Source: SHVO01 sp041906145
Lineage (GTDB): Bacteria; Pseudomonadota; Alphaproteobacteria; Rhodospirillales; Rhodospirillaceae
Direction of reading: 5' to 3'
DNA: 64,000 nucleotides
NCBI GenBank assembly: GCA_041906145.1
Contig: JAYRJU010000001.1
Coordinates: 1,488,001-1,552,000, forward strand
Shown piece after piece: positions 34,723-44,272 of this stretch (the stretch's first letter is position 1; every line of letters begins with the position of its first letter). The notes under the pieces were generated by a model that saw only the letters and a program-made list of their open reading frames with translations, ran no database searches and was not told the DNA's origin. A program made the position numbers and the translations under genes.

Positions 34723-35763
34723 ATGTTTTCGAGACTGACGGGCTGGCTCTCCGCCGATATGGCCATCGACCTTGGCACCGCGAATACCCTGGTTTACGTG
34801 AAGGGTCGCGGCATCGTGCTCAACGAACCTTCGGTGGTGGCGCTCGCTGAATCCAAAGGGCGGAAACAAGTGCTGGCCGTCGGCAACGAAGCCAAGCAGA
34901 TGCTCGGCCGTACCCCCGGCAACATCCAGGCCATCCGCCCTCTGCGGGACGGCGTCATCGCCGACTTCGAAGTCGCCGAAGAAATGATTAAGCACTTCAT
35001 CCGCAAGGTGCATAACCGCCGCAGCTTCGCGAGCCCGCTCGTGATCGTGTGCGTGCCCTCCGGCTCCACCGCCGTTGAGCGCCGCGCCATTCAGGAATCG
35101 GCCGAAGCCGCCGGCGCGCGCAAAGTCTATCTGATCGAGGAACCGATGGCCGCCGCCATCGGCGCGGGCCTTCCCGTCACCGAACCGACCGGCTCGATGG
35201 TGGTCGATATCGGCGGCGGCACGACGGAAGTCGCCGTGCTTTCGCTGTCCGGCATCGTTTATGCCCGTTCCGTGCGCGTGGGCGGCGACATGATGGACGA
35301 AGCGATCATCAATTATATCCGCCGCCACCATAACCTGCTCGTCGGCGAGAGCTCGGCCGAGCGGATCAAGAAGGAAATCGGCTGCGCCTGTCCGCCGGAG
35401 GCCGGCGACGGCGAAACCATGGAGATCAAGGGCCGCGACCTGATGAACGGCGTGCCGAAGGAAATCGTCATCAGCCAGCGTCAAATCGCCGAAAGCTTGG
35501 CCGAACCCGTCACCGCCATCATCGATGCCGTGAAGGTCGCGCTTGAGCACACGGCGCCGGAGCTCGCGGCCGATATCGTCGACAAGGGCATCGTGCTCAC
35601 CGGCGGCGGCGCGATGCTGCACAACCTCGATTTCGTGCTGCGCCACGCCACGGGCCTGCCGGTGTCGATCGCCGACGATCCGTTGTCGTGCGTCGCGCTG
35701 GGCACCGGCAAGGTGCTTGAGGAAATGAAGATCCATCGCAACGCTTTGACCACGATGTACTAA
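34723..35763 (+). CDS. mreB: Rod-shape actin homologue MreB
   Basis: 346 aa. Forms membrane-associated filaments that guide cell-wall elongation. Actin-fold motifs: MAIDLGTANTLVYVKGRGIVL (phosphate 1), VVDIGGGTTEVAVLSLSGIV (phosphate 2) and VLTGGGAML (adenosine). The N-terminal MFSRLTGWLS is the amphipathic membrane-binding helix. Leads mreB-mreC-mreD-mrdA-rodA. Confidence 0.98.
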   Translation: MFSRLTGWLSADMAIDLGTANTLVYVKGRGIVLNEPSVVALAESKGRKQVLAVGNEAKQMLGRTPGNIQAIRPLRDGVIADFEVAEEMIKHFIRKVHNRRSFASPLVIVCVPSGSTAVERRAIQESAEAAGARKVYLIEEPMAAAIGAGLPVTEPTGSMVVDIGGGTTEVAVLSLSGIVYARSVRVGGDMMDEAIINYIRRHHNLLVGESSAERIKKEIGCACPPEAGDGETMEIKGRDLMNGVPKEIVISQRQIAESLAEPVTAIIDAVKVALEHTAPELAADIVDKGIVLTGGGAMLHNLDFVLRHATGLPVSIADDPLSCVALGTGKVLEEMKIHRNALTTMY

Positions 35764-35800
35764 CCGCCAGAGCATTCAGGGGCGCTAGGGAGACAGACAC

Positions 35801-36664
35801 GTGCGGGGGCCGACGGGACAGATCTCGCGCTTAGGGACACTCAAATCGCTGCTGCAGCGATTTGCGTTCCTGTCGCTCATCGGGATCACCTTCGCCCTCA
35901 TGCTCATCGGCAAGGCCGATACGGTCCTGGTGGAGCGCGCGCGCGCCGCGGTGACCGACGCCGTCACTCCGATCCTGCGCGTGATGAGCGAGCCGGCGAG
36001 CATGATCGCCCAGACTCTCAATAACGTGCGCGAACTGGCGTCCATCCGCGAACAGAACGCCGAACTGCGCCAAGCCAACGATCGCCTCCTGCAATGGCAG
36101 TCGCTTGCGCAACGTCTGGAGGCCGAGAACAAGTCCTTACGCTCGCTTCTCGCCCTCGTGCCCGAACCGGGGGCGCAATTCGTCACCGCCCGCGTGGTCG
36201 GCGACGTCGGGGGCGCCTTCGCGCAGTCGGTCCTCATCACCGCCGGGCTGTCCTCGGGCGTGAAGAAGGGTCAGGTGGTCATGACCGGCGAGGGTCTCGT
36301 CGGCCGCGTCACGCAGGCCGGTAACGCCTCATCCCGCGTCCTGCTCATTTCCGATATCAACTCGCGCATCCCGGTGCTGGTCGGCGAGGCGGGCAACCGC
36401 GCGATTCTTGCCGGCGACAACGGCGCGCGTCCGAAACTCCTTTATCTCAATCAGAGCGCCGCGGCGCCGGGCGACAAAGTCGTCACCTCGGGCGACGCGG
36501 AAGCGTTCCCACCGGGCATTCCCATCGGTCAGGTGGCCGAAGTGGACGACGGCAACGTCGCCGTGGAGCTTTTCGTCGCGCGCGACAAGCTGCAATATGT
36601 TCGGGTGGCCGACTACGGCCTTGCCGGGATACTGATTGAACCGCCGGCGGCCCAGCAGCCATGA
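35801..36664 (+). CDS. mreC: Cell-shape protein MreC
   Basis: 287 aa, GTG start with a GGGAG-type site. One membrane helix (about 22-43), a coiled coil (about 82-112, IREQNAELRQANDRLLQWQ), then the periplasmic beta-rich MreC domain (GGAFAQSVLITAGLSSGVKKG, GEGLVGRV, ISDINSRIPV). Binds PBP2 and links the wall synthases to MreB. Overlaps mreD by 4 bp. Confidence 0.95.
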   Translation: MRGPTGQISRLGTLKSLLQRFAFLSLIGITFALMLIGKADTVLVERARAAVTDAVTPILRVMSEPASMIAQTLNNVRELASIREQNAELRQANDRLLQWQSLAQRLEAENKSLRSLLALVPEPGAQFVTARVVGDVGGAFAQSVLITAGLSSGVKKGQVVMTGEGLVGRVTQAGNASSRVLLISDINSRIPVLVGEAGNRAILAGDNGARPKLLYLNQSAAAPGDKVVTSGDAEAFPPGIPIGQVAEVDDGNVAVELFVARDKLQYVRVADYGLAGILIEPPAAQQP

Positions 36665-37182
36665 TGCAGCCGACGCTCATCCAGAGCCTCGACCTGTCGG
36701 CCCGCAAGGCGCTACCCGCCGCACTCACGCTCATGTTGATGCTGTTCGCGCTCACGCCGACCAACGTGCCGGGGCTGTCGCCGGTCATGCCGATGTTTGC
36801 GCTGATGTCGATCTACTTCTGGGCCATCTATCGTCCCGACCTCATGGGCTACGGTGCGGCGTTCAGCTTCGGTCTCCTGGAAGACCTTCTCACCGCAACC
36901 CCAATCGGCTCGTCCGCCCTTGTGTTCCTGCTCACGCAATGGATCGTTCTGCGTCAGCAGAAGTTCTTCAATGCGAAACCTTTCGTCGTGACGTGGTTCG
37001 CCTTCATTTTCGTGGCCGCGGGCGCGGCCCTCATCCGTTGGATCGCGGTAGGCCTCGTCGCCGATTCCGGCTTTACGCCGATCGGGCCGATGTTCGCTTG
37101 CTATCTGATCACCGTGGCCATCTATCCCTTGGTCGGCTGGTTGCTGGCCAAAGCCCAAGTGAAGCTCATGGGGCAGGTGTAG
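36661..37182 (+). CDS. mreD: Cell-shape protein MreD
   Basis: 173 aa, hydrophobic with about five helices; residues 45-75 (MLMSIYFWAIYRPDL-like) and GLLEDLLTATPIGSSAL fit the MreD pattern (P-D-L, G-LxDxL). A small inner-membrane component of the elongasome. The identification rests on hydrophobicity, size and position. An 88-bp gap without a gene follows before mrdA. Confidence 0.92.
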   Translation: MMQPTLIQSLDLSARKALPAALTLMLMLFALTPTNVPGLSPVMPMFALMSIYFWAIYRPDLMGYGAAFSFGLLEDLLTATPIGSSALVFLLTQWIVLRQQKFFNAKPFVVTWFAFIFVAAGAALIRWIAVGLVADSGFTPIGPMFACYLITVAIYPLVGWLLAKAQVKLMGQV

Positions 37183-37270
37183 CCATAATGATCACACGCG
37201 CCATGGGATGCGCGCAGCGCACGCCGAAAAACAAAACAGCCGCAACCTATGCTGCTGAAGGTCGTGCGCC

Positions 37271-39244
37271 ATGACGATGATCACCCGCGACAGTGACTGG
37301 ACGAAAATGTTCAACCGCCGCGCCATGATCCTGGGCGGCGTGCAGGGCGTCCTGGTAAGCGCGCTTGTCGGGCGCATGTACTACCTGCAGGTGATCGAGG
37401 CGGATCGCTACCGGACCCTCGCCGAAGACAACCGGATCAATATCCAGCTGCTGCCGCCGCCGCGCGGACGCATCCTCGATCGGTTCGGGCAGGCGCTCGC
37501 CATCAACAAGCAGCAGTTCCGCGTGCTCATCGTTCCCGAGCAGGCAACGAAGCTGAGCGCGACCTTGGACAGCCTCGCGCAGATGGTCGAATTGTCGGAA
37601 CACGATCGCGAGCGCATCAAGAAGGAAGTGGGGCGCAAGCGCGGCTTCGTGCCGGTCACCATCCGCGAAAACCTGACGTGGGACGAAATGGCCCGCATCC
37701 AGGTCAACGCGCCAGATTTGCCCGGCGTGATCATCGACGAAGGCTTGACCCGCTATTATCCGCAGCACGAAAACGCCGCGCATCTATTGGGTTATGTGGC
37801 CGCGGTCGACGAGGACGAACTCACGGGAGATCCGCTTCTCCAGGTGCCGGGCTTCCGCATCGGCAAGGACGGCGTCGAGCGCATCTACGATCTGAAGCTG
37901 CGCGGCAAGGGCGGCGTCAGCCAGGTCGAAGTGAATGCCTACGGCCGGACCATCCGCGAACTGAAGCGCGAAGAAGGGCAACCGGGCGCCGACGTCGTGC
38001 TCACCATCGACGAGCGGATCCAAAGGTTTGCCGGCGAGCGCCTCGGCGAAGAGAGCGGCTCGGTCGTTGTCATGGATGTCCACACAGGCGATCTCATCGC
38101 CATGGTGTCGAACCCAAGCTTCGACGCCAATGCCTTCTCCCGCGGTCTCACGCAGGAGGAATGGAAAGACCTTTCCACCAACGATCATACGCCGCTGATC
38201 AATAAGGTGATCTCGGGCACCTATTCGCCGGGCTCGACTTTCAAGCTGGTGGTGACGCTTGCCGCCCTTGAGCACAACGTCATTTCGCCCGAGCAAACGC
38301 TGCATTGCTCCGGCCGCGACCCCAAGATCCCGCAGTTCCAGTGCCACAAAGTGCACGGCAGCGTGAACATGCAGCGGGCGATCTCCACATCGTGCGATAT
38401 CTACTTCTACGAAATGGCGCGGCGTCTCGGTCCCGATAAGATCGCCGACATGGCGCGCCGGCTCGGTCTTGGCGCCACGTCCGGTCTCGGCCTTTCCGGC
38501 GAGAAGACGGGCCTCATCCCGACCGAAGCTTGGAAGAAGGCCGCCCGCGGTCAGCGCTGGACCACGGGCGAGACGATGAACACGGGCATCGGCCAAGGTT
38601 ATGTCTCCGTCACGCCGCTTCAACTCGCGACCATGGTCTCGCGCGTCGCCAACGGCGGCCTCGCGGTCAAACCGCGCCTGGTGCGCGCCGTGGATACGAA
38701 GGTGCCCCCAACGACGGAAGCCCAGGACGCGGAGCTGGAGTCCCTCGGGATCCCCCCGCAGAACATGGCCATTCTGCATGCGGGCATGTACGACGTGATC
38801 AACGGGCCGCCCGGGGCCACCACCGCGATGGCCTTCGGCAAGCTCCGCTTCAAGGACGCCGAGAAAAAAGATTGGAAGATGGCGGGCAAGACCGGCACGG
38901 CGCAGGTGCGCAGTCTGTCGGACGCCGAGCGTGACAATTATAAGCGCAACCCCGATGCCCAGCCGTGGAAGCATCGCGACAACGCCTTCTTCGTCTGCTT
39001 CGCGCCGGCGCACGCGCCGCGTTACGCGATCGCGGTCGCCGTTGAGCATGTTCCGTTTGGCGGCGGCGGCGGCACATTCGCCGCGCCGATCGCGCGCGAC
39101 ATCATGGAAGAGGTGCTGCGCCTGGATCCTTCGCGTAAACCGCGTGTGGACGAGCAGGTCGTTGCCGATGCTACGCCGGTTCCGAGCGCGGCCCCGGTTG
39201 CGGCGCCCGCGATGGGCCCGGGCCCGGAGACCCCCCATGAGTGA
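37271..39244 (+). CDS. mrdA: Penicillin-binding protein 2
   Basis: 657 aa. Transpeptidase of the elongasome. Membrane helix at about 18-38, pedestal domain (40-240; LPPPRGRILDRFGQALAIN), transpeptidase domain with Ser322-Thr-Phe-Lys325 (SxxK), Ser374-Cys-Asp376 at the SxN position (Asp in place of Asn, common in PBP2) and Lys540-Thr-Gly-Thr. The C-terminal tail is Ala/Pro-rich. It overlaps rodA by 8 bp. Confidence 0.97.
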   Translation: MTMITRDSDWTKMFNRRAMILGGVQGVLVSALVGRMYYLQVIEADRYRTLAEDNRINIQLLPPPRGRILDRFGQALAINKQQFRVLIVPEQATKLSATLDSLAQMVELSEHDRERIKKEVGRKRGFVPVTIRENLTWDEMARIQVNAPDLPGVIIDEGLTRYYPQHENAAHLLGYVAAVDEDELTGDPLLQVPGFRIGKDGVERIYDLKLRGKGGVSQVEVNAYGRTIRELKREEGQPGADVVLTIDERIQRFAGERLGEESGSVVVMDVHTGDLIAMVSNPSFDANAFSRGLTQEEWKDLSTNDHTPLINKVISGTYSPGSTFKLVVTLAALEHNVISPEQTLHCSGRDPKIPQFQCHKVHGSVNMQRAISTSCDIYFYEMARRLGPDKIADMARRLGLGATSGLGLSGEKTGLIPTEAWKKAARGQRWTTGETMNTGIGQGYVSVTPLQLATMVSRVANGGLAVKPRLVRAVDTKVPPTTEAQDAELESLGIPPQNMAILHAGMYDVINGPPGATTAMAFGKLRFKDAEKKDWKMAGKTGTAQVRSLSDAERDNYKRNPDAQPWKHRDNAFFVCFAPAHAPRYAIAVAVEHVPFGGGGGTFAAPIARDIMEEVLRLDPSRKPRVDEQVVADATPVPSAAPVAAPAMGPGPETPHE

Positions 39245-40400
39245 TATCGGCTTCAATTCCGCGCGGATCCGCCGCGGCGACATGACGCCGGTCGAGAAGA
39301 TCTGGCAGATGAGCTGGTCGCTCCTTTTCATCGTCAGTTGCATCTTCGCGTTCGGTTTCGCGATGCTCTATTCCGCCGCCGGCGGCAGCCTCGAGCCTTG
39401 GGCCGGCCCGCAGCTGGCGCGTTTTATCTTTGGGATCGGGGTTGTGACCCTTGTCGCGGTCATCGACGTGCGCCTGATCATGCGCTTTTCCTATCTCTTC
39501 TATTTCGCCGTGCTCTTGATGCTGATCGCGGTGGACATCCTTGGCTTCGTCGGCAAGGGCGCGCAGCGCTGGATCGACCTTGGCTTCATTAGCCTGCAGC
39601 CGTCGGAACTGATGAAACCGGCGATCATCCTCGCGCTCGCGCGCTACTTCCAAGGCGTCACGCAGGATGAAATCGGAAATCCGCTCATTCTCCTGGTCCC
39701 GCTCGGCCTCATCCTCGCCCCGGTCGCGCTTGTCATCCTGCAACCCGACCTTGGCACCGCGATGCTCATCATGATGAGCGCCGGAATCATGTTGTTCATG
39801 GCCGGTGTGCGAATGTGGAAGTTCGCCGTGGTTGCCGCTTGCGGTCTCGCGGCGCTTCCGATCGCCTGGTCGTTCCTGCACGATTATCAGCGCAATCGCG
39901 TGCTCACGTTCCTCAATCCGGAAAGCGACCCGCTCGGCACGGGCTATCACATCCTGCAGTCGAAGATCGCCTTTGGCTCAGGCGGGCTGTTCGGCAAGGG
40001 TTTCATGGGCGGCACCCAGGCTCACCTCAACTTCCTGCCCGAGCGCCAGACCGATTTCATCGCCACCATGCTTGCCGAAGAGCTCGGCATGATCGGGCTC
40101 CTCGCCCTGCTGACGTGTTTCATCATCTTTATCGGCTACGGCTATGCCATCGCGATCCGTTGCCGCCACCAGTTCGGGCGCCTCGTCGCCGTCGGCCTCA
40201 CGGCCAGCTTCTTCCTCTATGTGTTCATCAACATCGGTATGGTCATGGGCCTCCTGCCGGTGGTGGGCGTTCCGCTGCCGTTCGTCTCGTACGGCGGCAC
40301 ATCGCTGCTGACACTGATGTTCTCCGTCGGCGTGCTCATGAACATCTACGTCCATCGCGATACGCAGATGGGCGCCCGCGGCGGATTCAACGACTTCTAG
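39237..40400 (+). CDS. rodA: Peptidoglycan glycosyltransferase RodA
   Basis: 387 aa from the ATG at 39237. SEDS-family glycan polymerase with about ten membrane helices. KGAQRWIDLGFISLQPSELMKPA contains the conserved catalytic-Asp-region and SEDS signature, and VVGVPLPFVSYGGTSLLTLM is the C-terminal signature. Works with PBP2, encoded just upstream and overlapping. The end overlaps a convergent methyltransferase gene by 4 bp. Confidence 0.96.
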   Translation: MSDIGFNSARIRRGDMTPVEKIWQMSWSLLFIVSCIFAFGFAMLYSAAGGSLEPWAGPQLARFIFGIGVVTLVAVIDVRLIMRFSYLFYFAVLLMLIAVDILGFVGKGAQRWIDLGFISLQPSELMKPAIILALARYFQGVTQDEIGNPLILLVPLGLILAPVALVILQPDLGTAMLIMMSAGIMLFMAGVRMWKFAVVAACGLAALPIAWSFLHDYQRNRVLTFLNPESDPLGTGYHILQSKIAFGSGGLFGKGFMGGTQAHLNFLPERQTDFIATMLAEELGMIGLLALLTCFIIFIGYGYAIAIRCRHQFGRLVAVGLTASFFLYVFINIGMVMGLLPVVGVPLPFVSYGGTSLLTLMFSVGVLMNIYVHRDTQMGARGGFNDF

Positions 40401-41329
40401 CCTTCTTTGCGCATCCAAAAGGCGCCGCCCGGATTCTTCCAGAAATTCGGCAGCTCGTTTTCGCATTCCGGATGCTTGTGGGCGAACCAGCTGTTGAAGA
40501 ACAGCACGCGGTAATGCGCGTTGTTCATCATGAAGGCGCGCAACATATAAAGCTCATTCCAGGACCGGTTGCCGTTGAAGAACCATTCTTTCGGGTATTC
40601 GAAAGGATGGAAGATGTCGTGGAAGTGGATCAGGACGCCGGGTTTCAGGCTTGGCAGCACGCGGAAGAACAGGTGATTCACGTCGCTGCCGGCTTTGGCG
40701 ACATGGGTTGAATCCACGAACAGGACATCGCCGGCTTCGAGCTGGCCGAAAACCTCGAGCGGCGTCGCTTGCACCGGTTCTTGTCTCAAGGTCGTTCGCG
40801 TCTTGTCGGCTTCGCTGAGCAGGCCCAGCAGGCGGTCCGGATAGGGCTCGATGAACGTTGACGTGATCGCGCCGTCGAAAAAGCGCGCATTGATGTCCAG
40901 GAACAACGCCGAGGAAAAACCCGAGCCGACTTCGATCAGACGCTTCGGCCGATGCTCCAGAAGCATACCCGCGTAAATCGTGGCGTCGCCGGGACCGAAC
41001 TGGTCGTTGTCGGCGAAATAGCGCTGACCGACGGCCGCGGCTTCTTCCTTTGTGGCCGCGAGGGTGAAGCGCGCGGCGTGGCGGACAAGCCTGTCCCATA
41101 GCGCGCGCTGCTGCGCGGGCTGCAGATCCACATCCGGCAAGGGCGCTTCAGCGTCGAACACCGCCGTTTCGCGCGCTTTGAGATCGTCGAGATCGGCGAT
41201 GGGGGAATAAAAGTGCCCCGGCGGCACCCACGTCGCGGGCTCCGGCGGCGGCGCGGGCGGCGCGCTCACAGTGGCGGGTTCGGGAATCGGCGCCGGGTCG
41301 GCCGGTTTTTTTGTTCTATGGAAAATCAA
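40397..41329 (-). CDS. Class I SAM-dependent methyltransferase
   Basis: 310 aa. Residues 8-40 are a Pro/Ala-rich linker. The core has RLIEVGSGFSSALFLDINARF (SAM-binding motif I), TSTFIEPYPDRL, GDVLFVDSTHVAKAGSDVNHLFF and LIHFHDIFHPFEYPKEWF, the pattern of the Methyltransf_24-like group often found in polysaccharide clusters. Substrate unknown. Stands alone; the 464 bp to its left edge and the tRNA hold at most one very small gene. Confidence 0.8.
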   Translation of the reverse strand: MIFHRTKKPADPAPIPEPATVSAPPAPPPEPATWVPPGHFYSPIADLDDLKARETAVFDAEAPLPDVDLQPAQQRALWDRLVRHAARFTLAATKEEAAAVGQRYFADNDQFGPGDATIYAGMLLEHRPKRLIEVGSGFSSALFLDINARFFDGAITSTFIEPYPDRLLGLLSEADKTRTTLRQEPVQATPLEVFGQLEAGDVLFVDSTHVAKAGSDVNHLFFRVLPSLKPGVLIHFHDIFHPFEYPKEWFFNGNRSWNELYMLRAFMMNNAHYRVLFFNSWFAHKHPECENELPNFWKNPGGAFWMRKEG

Positions 41330-41466
41330 AACAACGTCCTTATGGAAACAAGGTCCTCGGATTTGACCTAGGTCATATCGGCTCGAAGGCTCATTTCACG
41401 TGCGGTTTCAGGAGATGCATGCAAAAACGAATCGTCACAAAAAAGAAATAATACTTGGGGATTTTC

Positions 41467-41643
41467 GTGATCGACCTTGCTGGTGTTTCTGCTCACATCA
41501 CCCGTCTTAGCATGCGCCATGACGTTGAGCCGCTGGCCGTCGTGGGCCTTTTGGCCGTCTGGGCCCTCGTGGATGCCGATTTCGCCCAGCTCCGGATCTG
41601 GCGGAACGTCGCCGCCGCGATGCACCAGAGCCAGGCCGCCTAG
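41467..41643 (+). CDS. Possible small protein, weakly supported
   Basis: 58 aa from a GTG with GGGGA 5 nt upstream. Moderately hydrophobic centre (LAVVGLLAVWALVDADFAQL), no recognised family. It is the only plausible coding stretch in the 464 bp between the methyltransferase and tRNA-Lys; the rest of that stretch shows nothing I can support. It may be chance. Confidence 0.3.
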   Translation: MIDLAGVSAHITRLSMRHDVEPLAVVGLLAVWALVDADFAQLRIWRNVAAAMHQSQAA

Positions 41644-41793
41644 GCCGGCATAAGGCCCCCAAGCTCCTTGGAAATGCAAGATTTTCCGGGCAAACAGGCC
41701 GCCTTGTCAGGGACCGGCCAACCCTCTATAAGACCGCACTCCGAGGGTTACCGCGGCGCGTTTCGACCCACGCTCCGCACCTAAAGGCCCCGA

Positions 41794-41869
<76 letters not shown>

Positions 41870-41878
41870 TTTCTTTCT

Positions 41879-42811
41879 TCAGCCATTGTTGGCTTTAGCT
41901 TTTTTCCCAGTTTTGGTCGCACCCGCGCGCGCCGGGTCAAAAGGTGCGACAATACCGTTTTGCTTCTGTCCCTCGTTGTCCCCGCTCTGTTCCGGGACAA
42001 GCAGGTGTATGGCGCGATCCGCCAAACGCGCACGGTTGGCCTTCCGGGTATATACGGCGGCTTGCTGAGGGCTAGACCATCCAAAAATCGCCATAAGCTC
42101 CATCTCCGTTGCGCCGTTCTCTGCGGCGATAGTCGCGCCCGCTTTTCTCAATCCGTGTGCGGAGCACTTTGGAAGCCCGGCTCGCTCGCAAGCTTCACTG
42201 AACCAGTTTGAGAAGCTTTCCTTGATCCACGGCTTTCCGAACTTGGTCACGAGGTAAGTGTCATTTCCCAATGATGAATTGTCCAGGACGCGCCGCAGCT
42301 CAGGAAGAATCATCAACTCATGTTGCTTGATCTTCCGATCTCTTCCCTTCATCTCAGTAAATCGGATCCTTGAGCCTCCATCGGTTTCCATGCGAGCTCC
42401 CAGTCGCACGACGTCGGATCGGCGCACACCCAAGTAGAGGAGCAGAGACATAGCAAGACGCTCTTTTGTCCCGATTGGATAAAAGGCTTCAAACTGACGT
42501 ACCTCTTCAATTGTCCAAGTGTGGAAGCCCTCTGTCGCCATTTGAAAGTGCCGGACACCGATAGCTGGGTTCTGGCGGACCAATTTTTCTTCAATTGCCC
42601 ACTTAAAGAGATAGCGAAGGAAATTTACGCGGTTTCTGGCCGTCCCCGGTGTTTCAACCTTCTCATCTCTAATCATTCGGACATGCCGGTCCTCCATCTG
42701 GGCGTATGGCTTCGAACCATGTTTCTGGCAGACATCGTTAAGTACATTAATGCGCTGGCTATGCGATGATGTACGCGGTCGCCAACTCGATGAGAACTTC
42801 TTCTCGTGCAT
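41879..42811 (-). CDS. Tyrosine recombinase (island integrase), 5'-truncated
   Basis: 310 aa as read from the ATG at 42811. The catalytic set is complete: Arg130 (LGVRRSDV), Lys155 region, His219 and Arg222 (AHGLRKAG), Trp245 (FGWSS) and nucleophile Tyr254 (AVYTR). The C-terminus ends 9 nt from tRNA-Lys, the usual place for the integrase of a tRNA-targeted island. The N-terminal arm-binding part of the usual 380-400-aa protein is missing: the first 17 or so residues are simply the ardC gene read in another frame, so native integrase sequence begins near residue 18. Activity is doubtful. Confidence 0.88.
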   Translation of the reverse strand: MHEKKFSSSWRPRTSSHSQRINVLNDVCQKHGSKPYAQMEDRHVRMIRDEKVETPGTARNRVNFLRYLFKWAIEEKLVRQNPAIGVRHFQMATEGFHTWTIEEVRQFEAFYPIGTKERLAMSLLLYLGVRRSDVVRLGARMETDGGSRIRFTEMKGRDRKIKQHELMILPELRRVLDNSSLGNDTYLVTKFGKPWIKESFSNWFSEACERAGLPKCSAHGLRKAGATIAAENGATEMELMAIFGWSSPQQAAVYTRKANRARLADRAIHLLVPEQSGDNEGQKQNGIVAPFDPARAGATKTGKKAKANNG

Positions 42812-43442
42812 CGGCGACGTGTTTGACTGTATCTAACGGCGGTCGGTTGAGTCTGGACGGATGCTTCGTCCAGTGAGCCAGCTCATGAACGCAGGTCCAG
42901 ACGAACGTGCACGGCTTGAAGAATCGCGATGGGGGTGGGACCTGAATGTAATCCTCTCGTGAATGGTAGAAGGCCCTGCGTCCGCCAATCCGAAAGTCGG
43001 CCCTGCAATTCGCAATCAGTCGTTCGACGCGGGGAAATGCCCAATGAAACGTTGGGTCCGGTAGCGGAGGTAAGGGCGGCAGTCCTTGAACCTGATCCAA
43101 GTTAAACACCTGAACCAAATTACCGTATCCACGTTGTGTGCCAGTTCCGGTTCGTCCAAATAGGATTGTCGTCGGTTTTTCCCCCGCTCTTATCCAGCCG
43201 CCTAAACTTTGAACCTGACGCTCAGTGAGCCATCGCGCTGTCATATATCCAGCATTTGTCTCGGCACATGACAGGATGAGAATGTTCAGTTCGCCGGTGT
43301 ATGGGCGATTGGTCACCGCGTTTACGCAATGGCCTCCGTTGGCCCACGGGACCGCCCACCTCGATGTACGACGCTCCTGTATGTCTGTGACTATCCCCTT
43401 CGTTATCTGTTCGCATAGCAACGCCAATCTCTGTTTATCCAA
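42759..43442 (-). pseudogene. ArdC-like anti-restriction protein, 3'-truncated
   Basis: 227 aa from a TTG at 43442 preceded by AGGGGAG; an ATG at 43481 lies inside a terminator and is less likely. The N-terminal half resembles the ArdC single-strand DNA-binding domain (SRWAVPWANGG, AVTNRPYTGELNILIL, GTQRGYGNLVQVFNLDQVQGL). The C-terminal zincin motif HELAHWT with HPSRLNR is intact, but the frame ends at ELATAYIIA, where the family normally continues for some 50-60 residues. The break coincides with the start of the truncated integrase, so the two were joined by a deletion. Confidence 0.75.
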
Positions 43443-43462
43443 GCTCGAACACTCCCCTAGTA

Positions 43463-43495
43463 AAGAAAAAAGGCCCGACATTTCTGCCGGGCCTT
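43463..43495 (-). terminator. Rho-independent terminator after the LprI-family gene
   Basis: On the minus strand AAGGCCCG, a 10-nt loop, CGGGCCTT, then a T-run (TTTTCTTT). It ends the transcript of the gene at 43517-44272 and overlaps the alternative upstream start of the ardC remnant. Confidence 0.85.
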
Positions 43496-43516
43496 GAGAG
43501 TGCGGGCCGTGTTCAA

Positions 43517-44272
43517 CTATCGCGGTTCAATCCATTCTAACTGGATCGTCCGTTCGATCTCTTTACGTAGATAGCAGTCTGCCTGAGTTACCTGCGCGAG
43601 CGATCCGCCTTCAAACTCCGCCGCTTCTTTGTCGCACTGCTCGTCGCGTTCTTGAATCCAAGCTCGTTGAGCCTGCCTTACCGTAGCCTGTGCTCCTGGT
43701 TCCATTTTGCCCATCACGCGTTTGTAGGTCGCGTTCAGTGCGTCATCCTGAACCTTTGTCTCAGCGGCTATGCAGTCCAACATATCCCCCGTCGCAAGGG
43801 CCGCGCTCATACAGCTGCTGTACTGAGGCGTGAGGCGTGAGTTAACTTCCTTCTTTAACGGATCTTCGACTTCCGCTTCAGGCTGCGCGGTCTCCTCTGT
43901 CTCAACGGCTGCCAATCGCTGCTCGGTCTCTGCCAGTGGCGGACTTCTTTCGATTTCCCGAGTGGCTTGTACCGATATAGCCGCAACGGGTTTAGGGTCA
44001 TCCGGTTTGCCGTTTTGGTACATTACGTACAGGATGAGGCAAACCGCCCCTATGCCTGCATAAAACATCAGAGTCATTCCAAGTTGAATGACGGGGACGT
44101 TCCTTTGTCGTGCTCCTGAGATGCCGCCGACAATGCTATTGGGGAACATGTAGCCAAACCACAGTATTACTGTACCGGGCATATAGAACAGCCACCAGCT
44201 CAGTGATCGCTGCGATAGCGGAGTGTCGATCCTCAGAGGTCGGCTCGCCTCGCCGAGTTCATCAATTCCCAT
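43517..44272 (-). CDS. LprI-family protein with membrane anchor
   Basis: 251 aa. Two hydrophobic segments (about 25-48 and 62-84) precede a Glu/Ala-rich linker and a C-terminal DUF1311/LprI domain (about 148-250): SCMSAALATGDMLDCIAAET, DDALNATYKRVM, RQAQRAWIQERDEQCDKEA and the final Cys in QADCYLRKE. LprI is described as a lysozyme inhibitor in mycobacteria; this form is membrane-anchored. It overlaps the preceding small gene by 11 bp. Confidence 0.8.
   Translation of the reverse strand: MGIDELGEASRPLRIDTPLSQRSLSWWLFYMPGTVILWFGYMFPNSIVGGISGARQRNVPVIQLGMTLMFYAGIGAVCLILYVMYQNGKPDDPKPVAAISVQATREIERSPPLAETEQRLAAVETEETAQPEAEVEDPLKKEVNSRLTPQYSSCMSAALATGDMLDCIAAETKVQDDALNATYKRVMGKMEPGAQATVRQAQRAWIQERDEQCDKEAAEFEGGSLAQVTQADCYLRKEIERTIQLEWIEPR

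Noticed and set aside
37784..39343. 519-codon minus-strand frame opposite mrdA
   Set aside because: Antisense to PBP2 with all penicillin-binding motifs; shadow frame.
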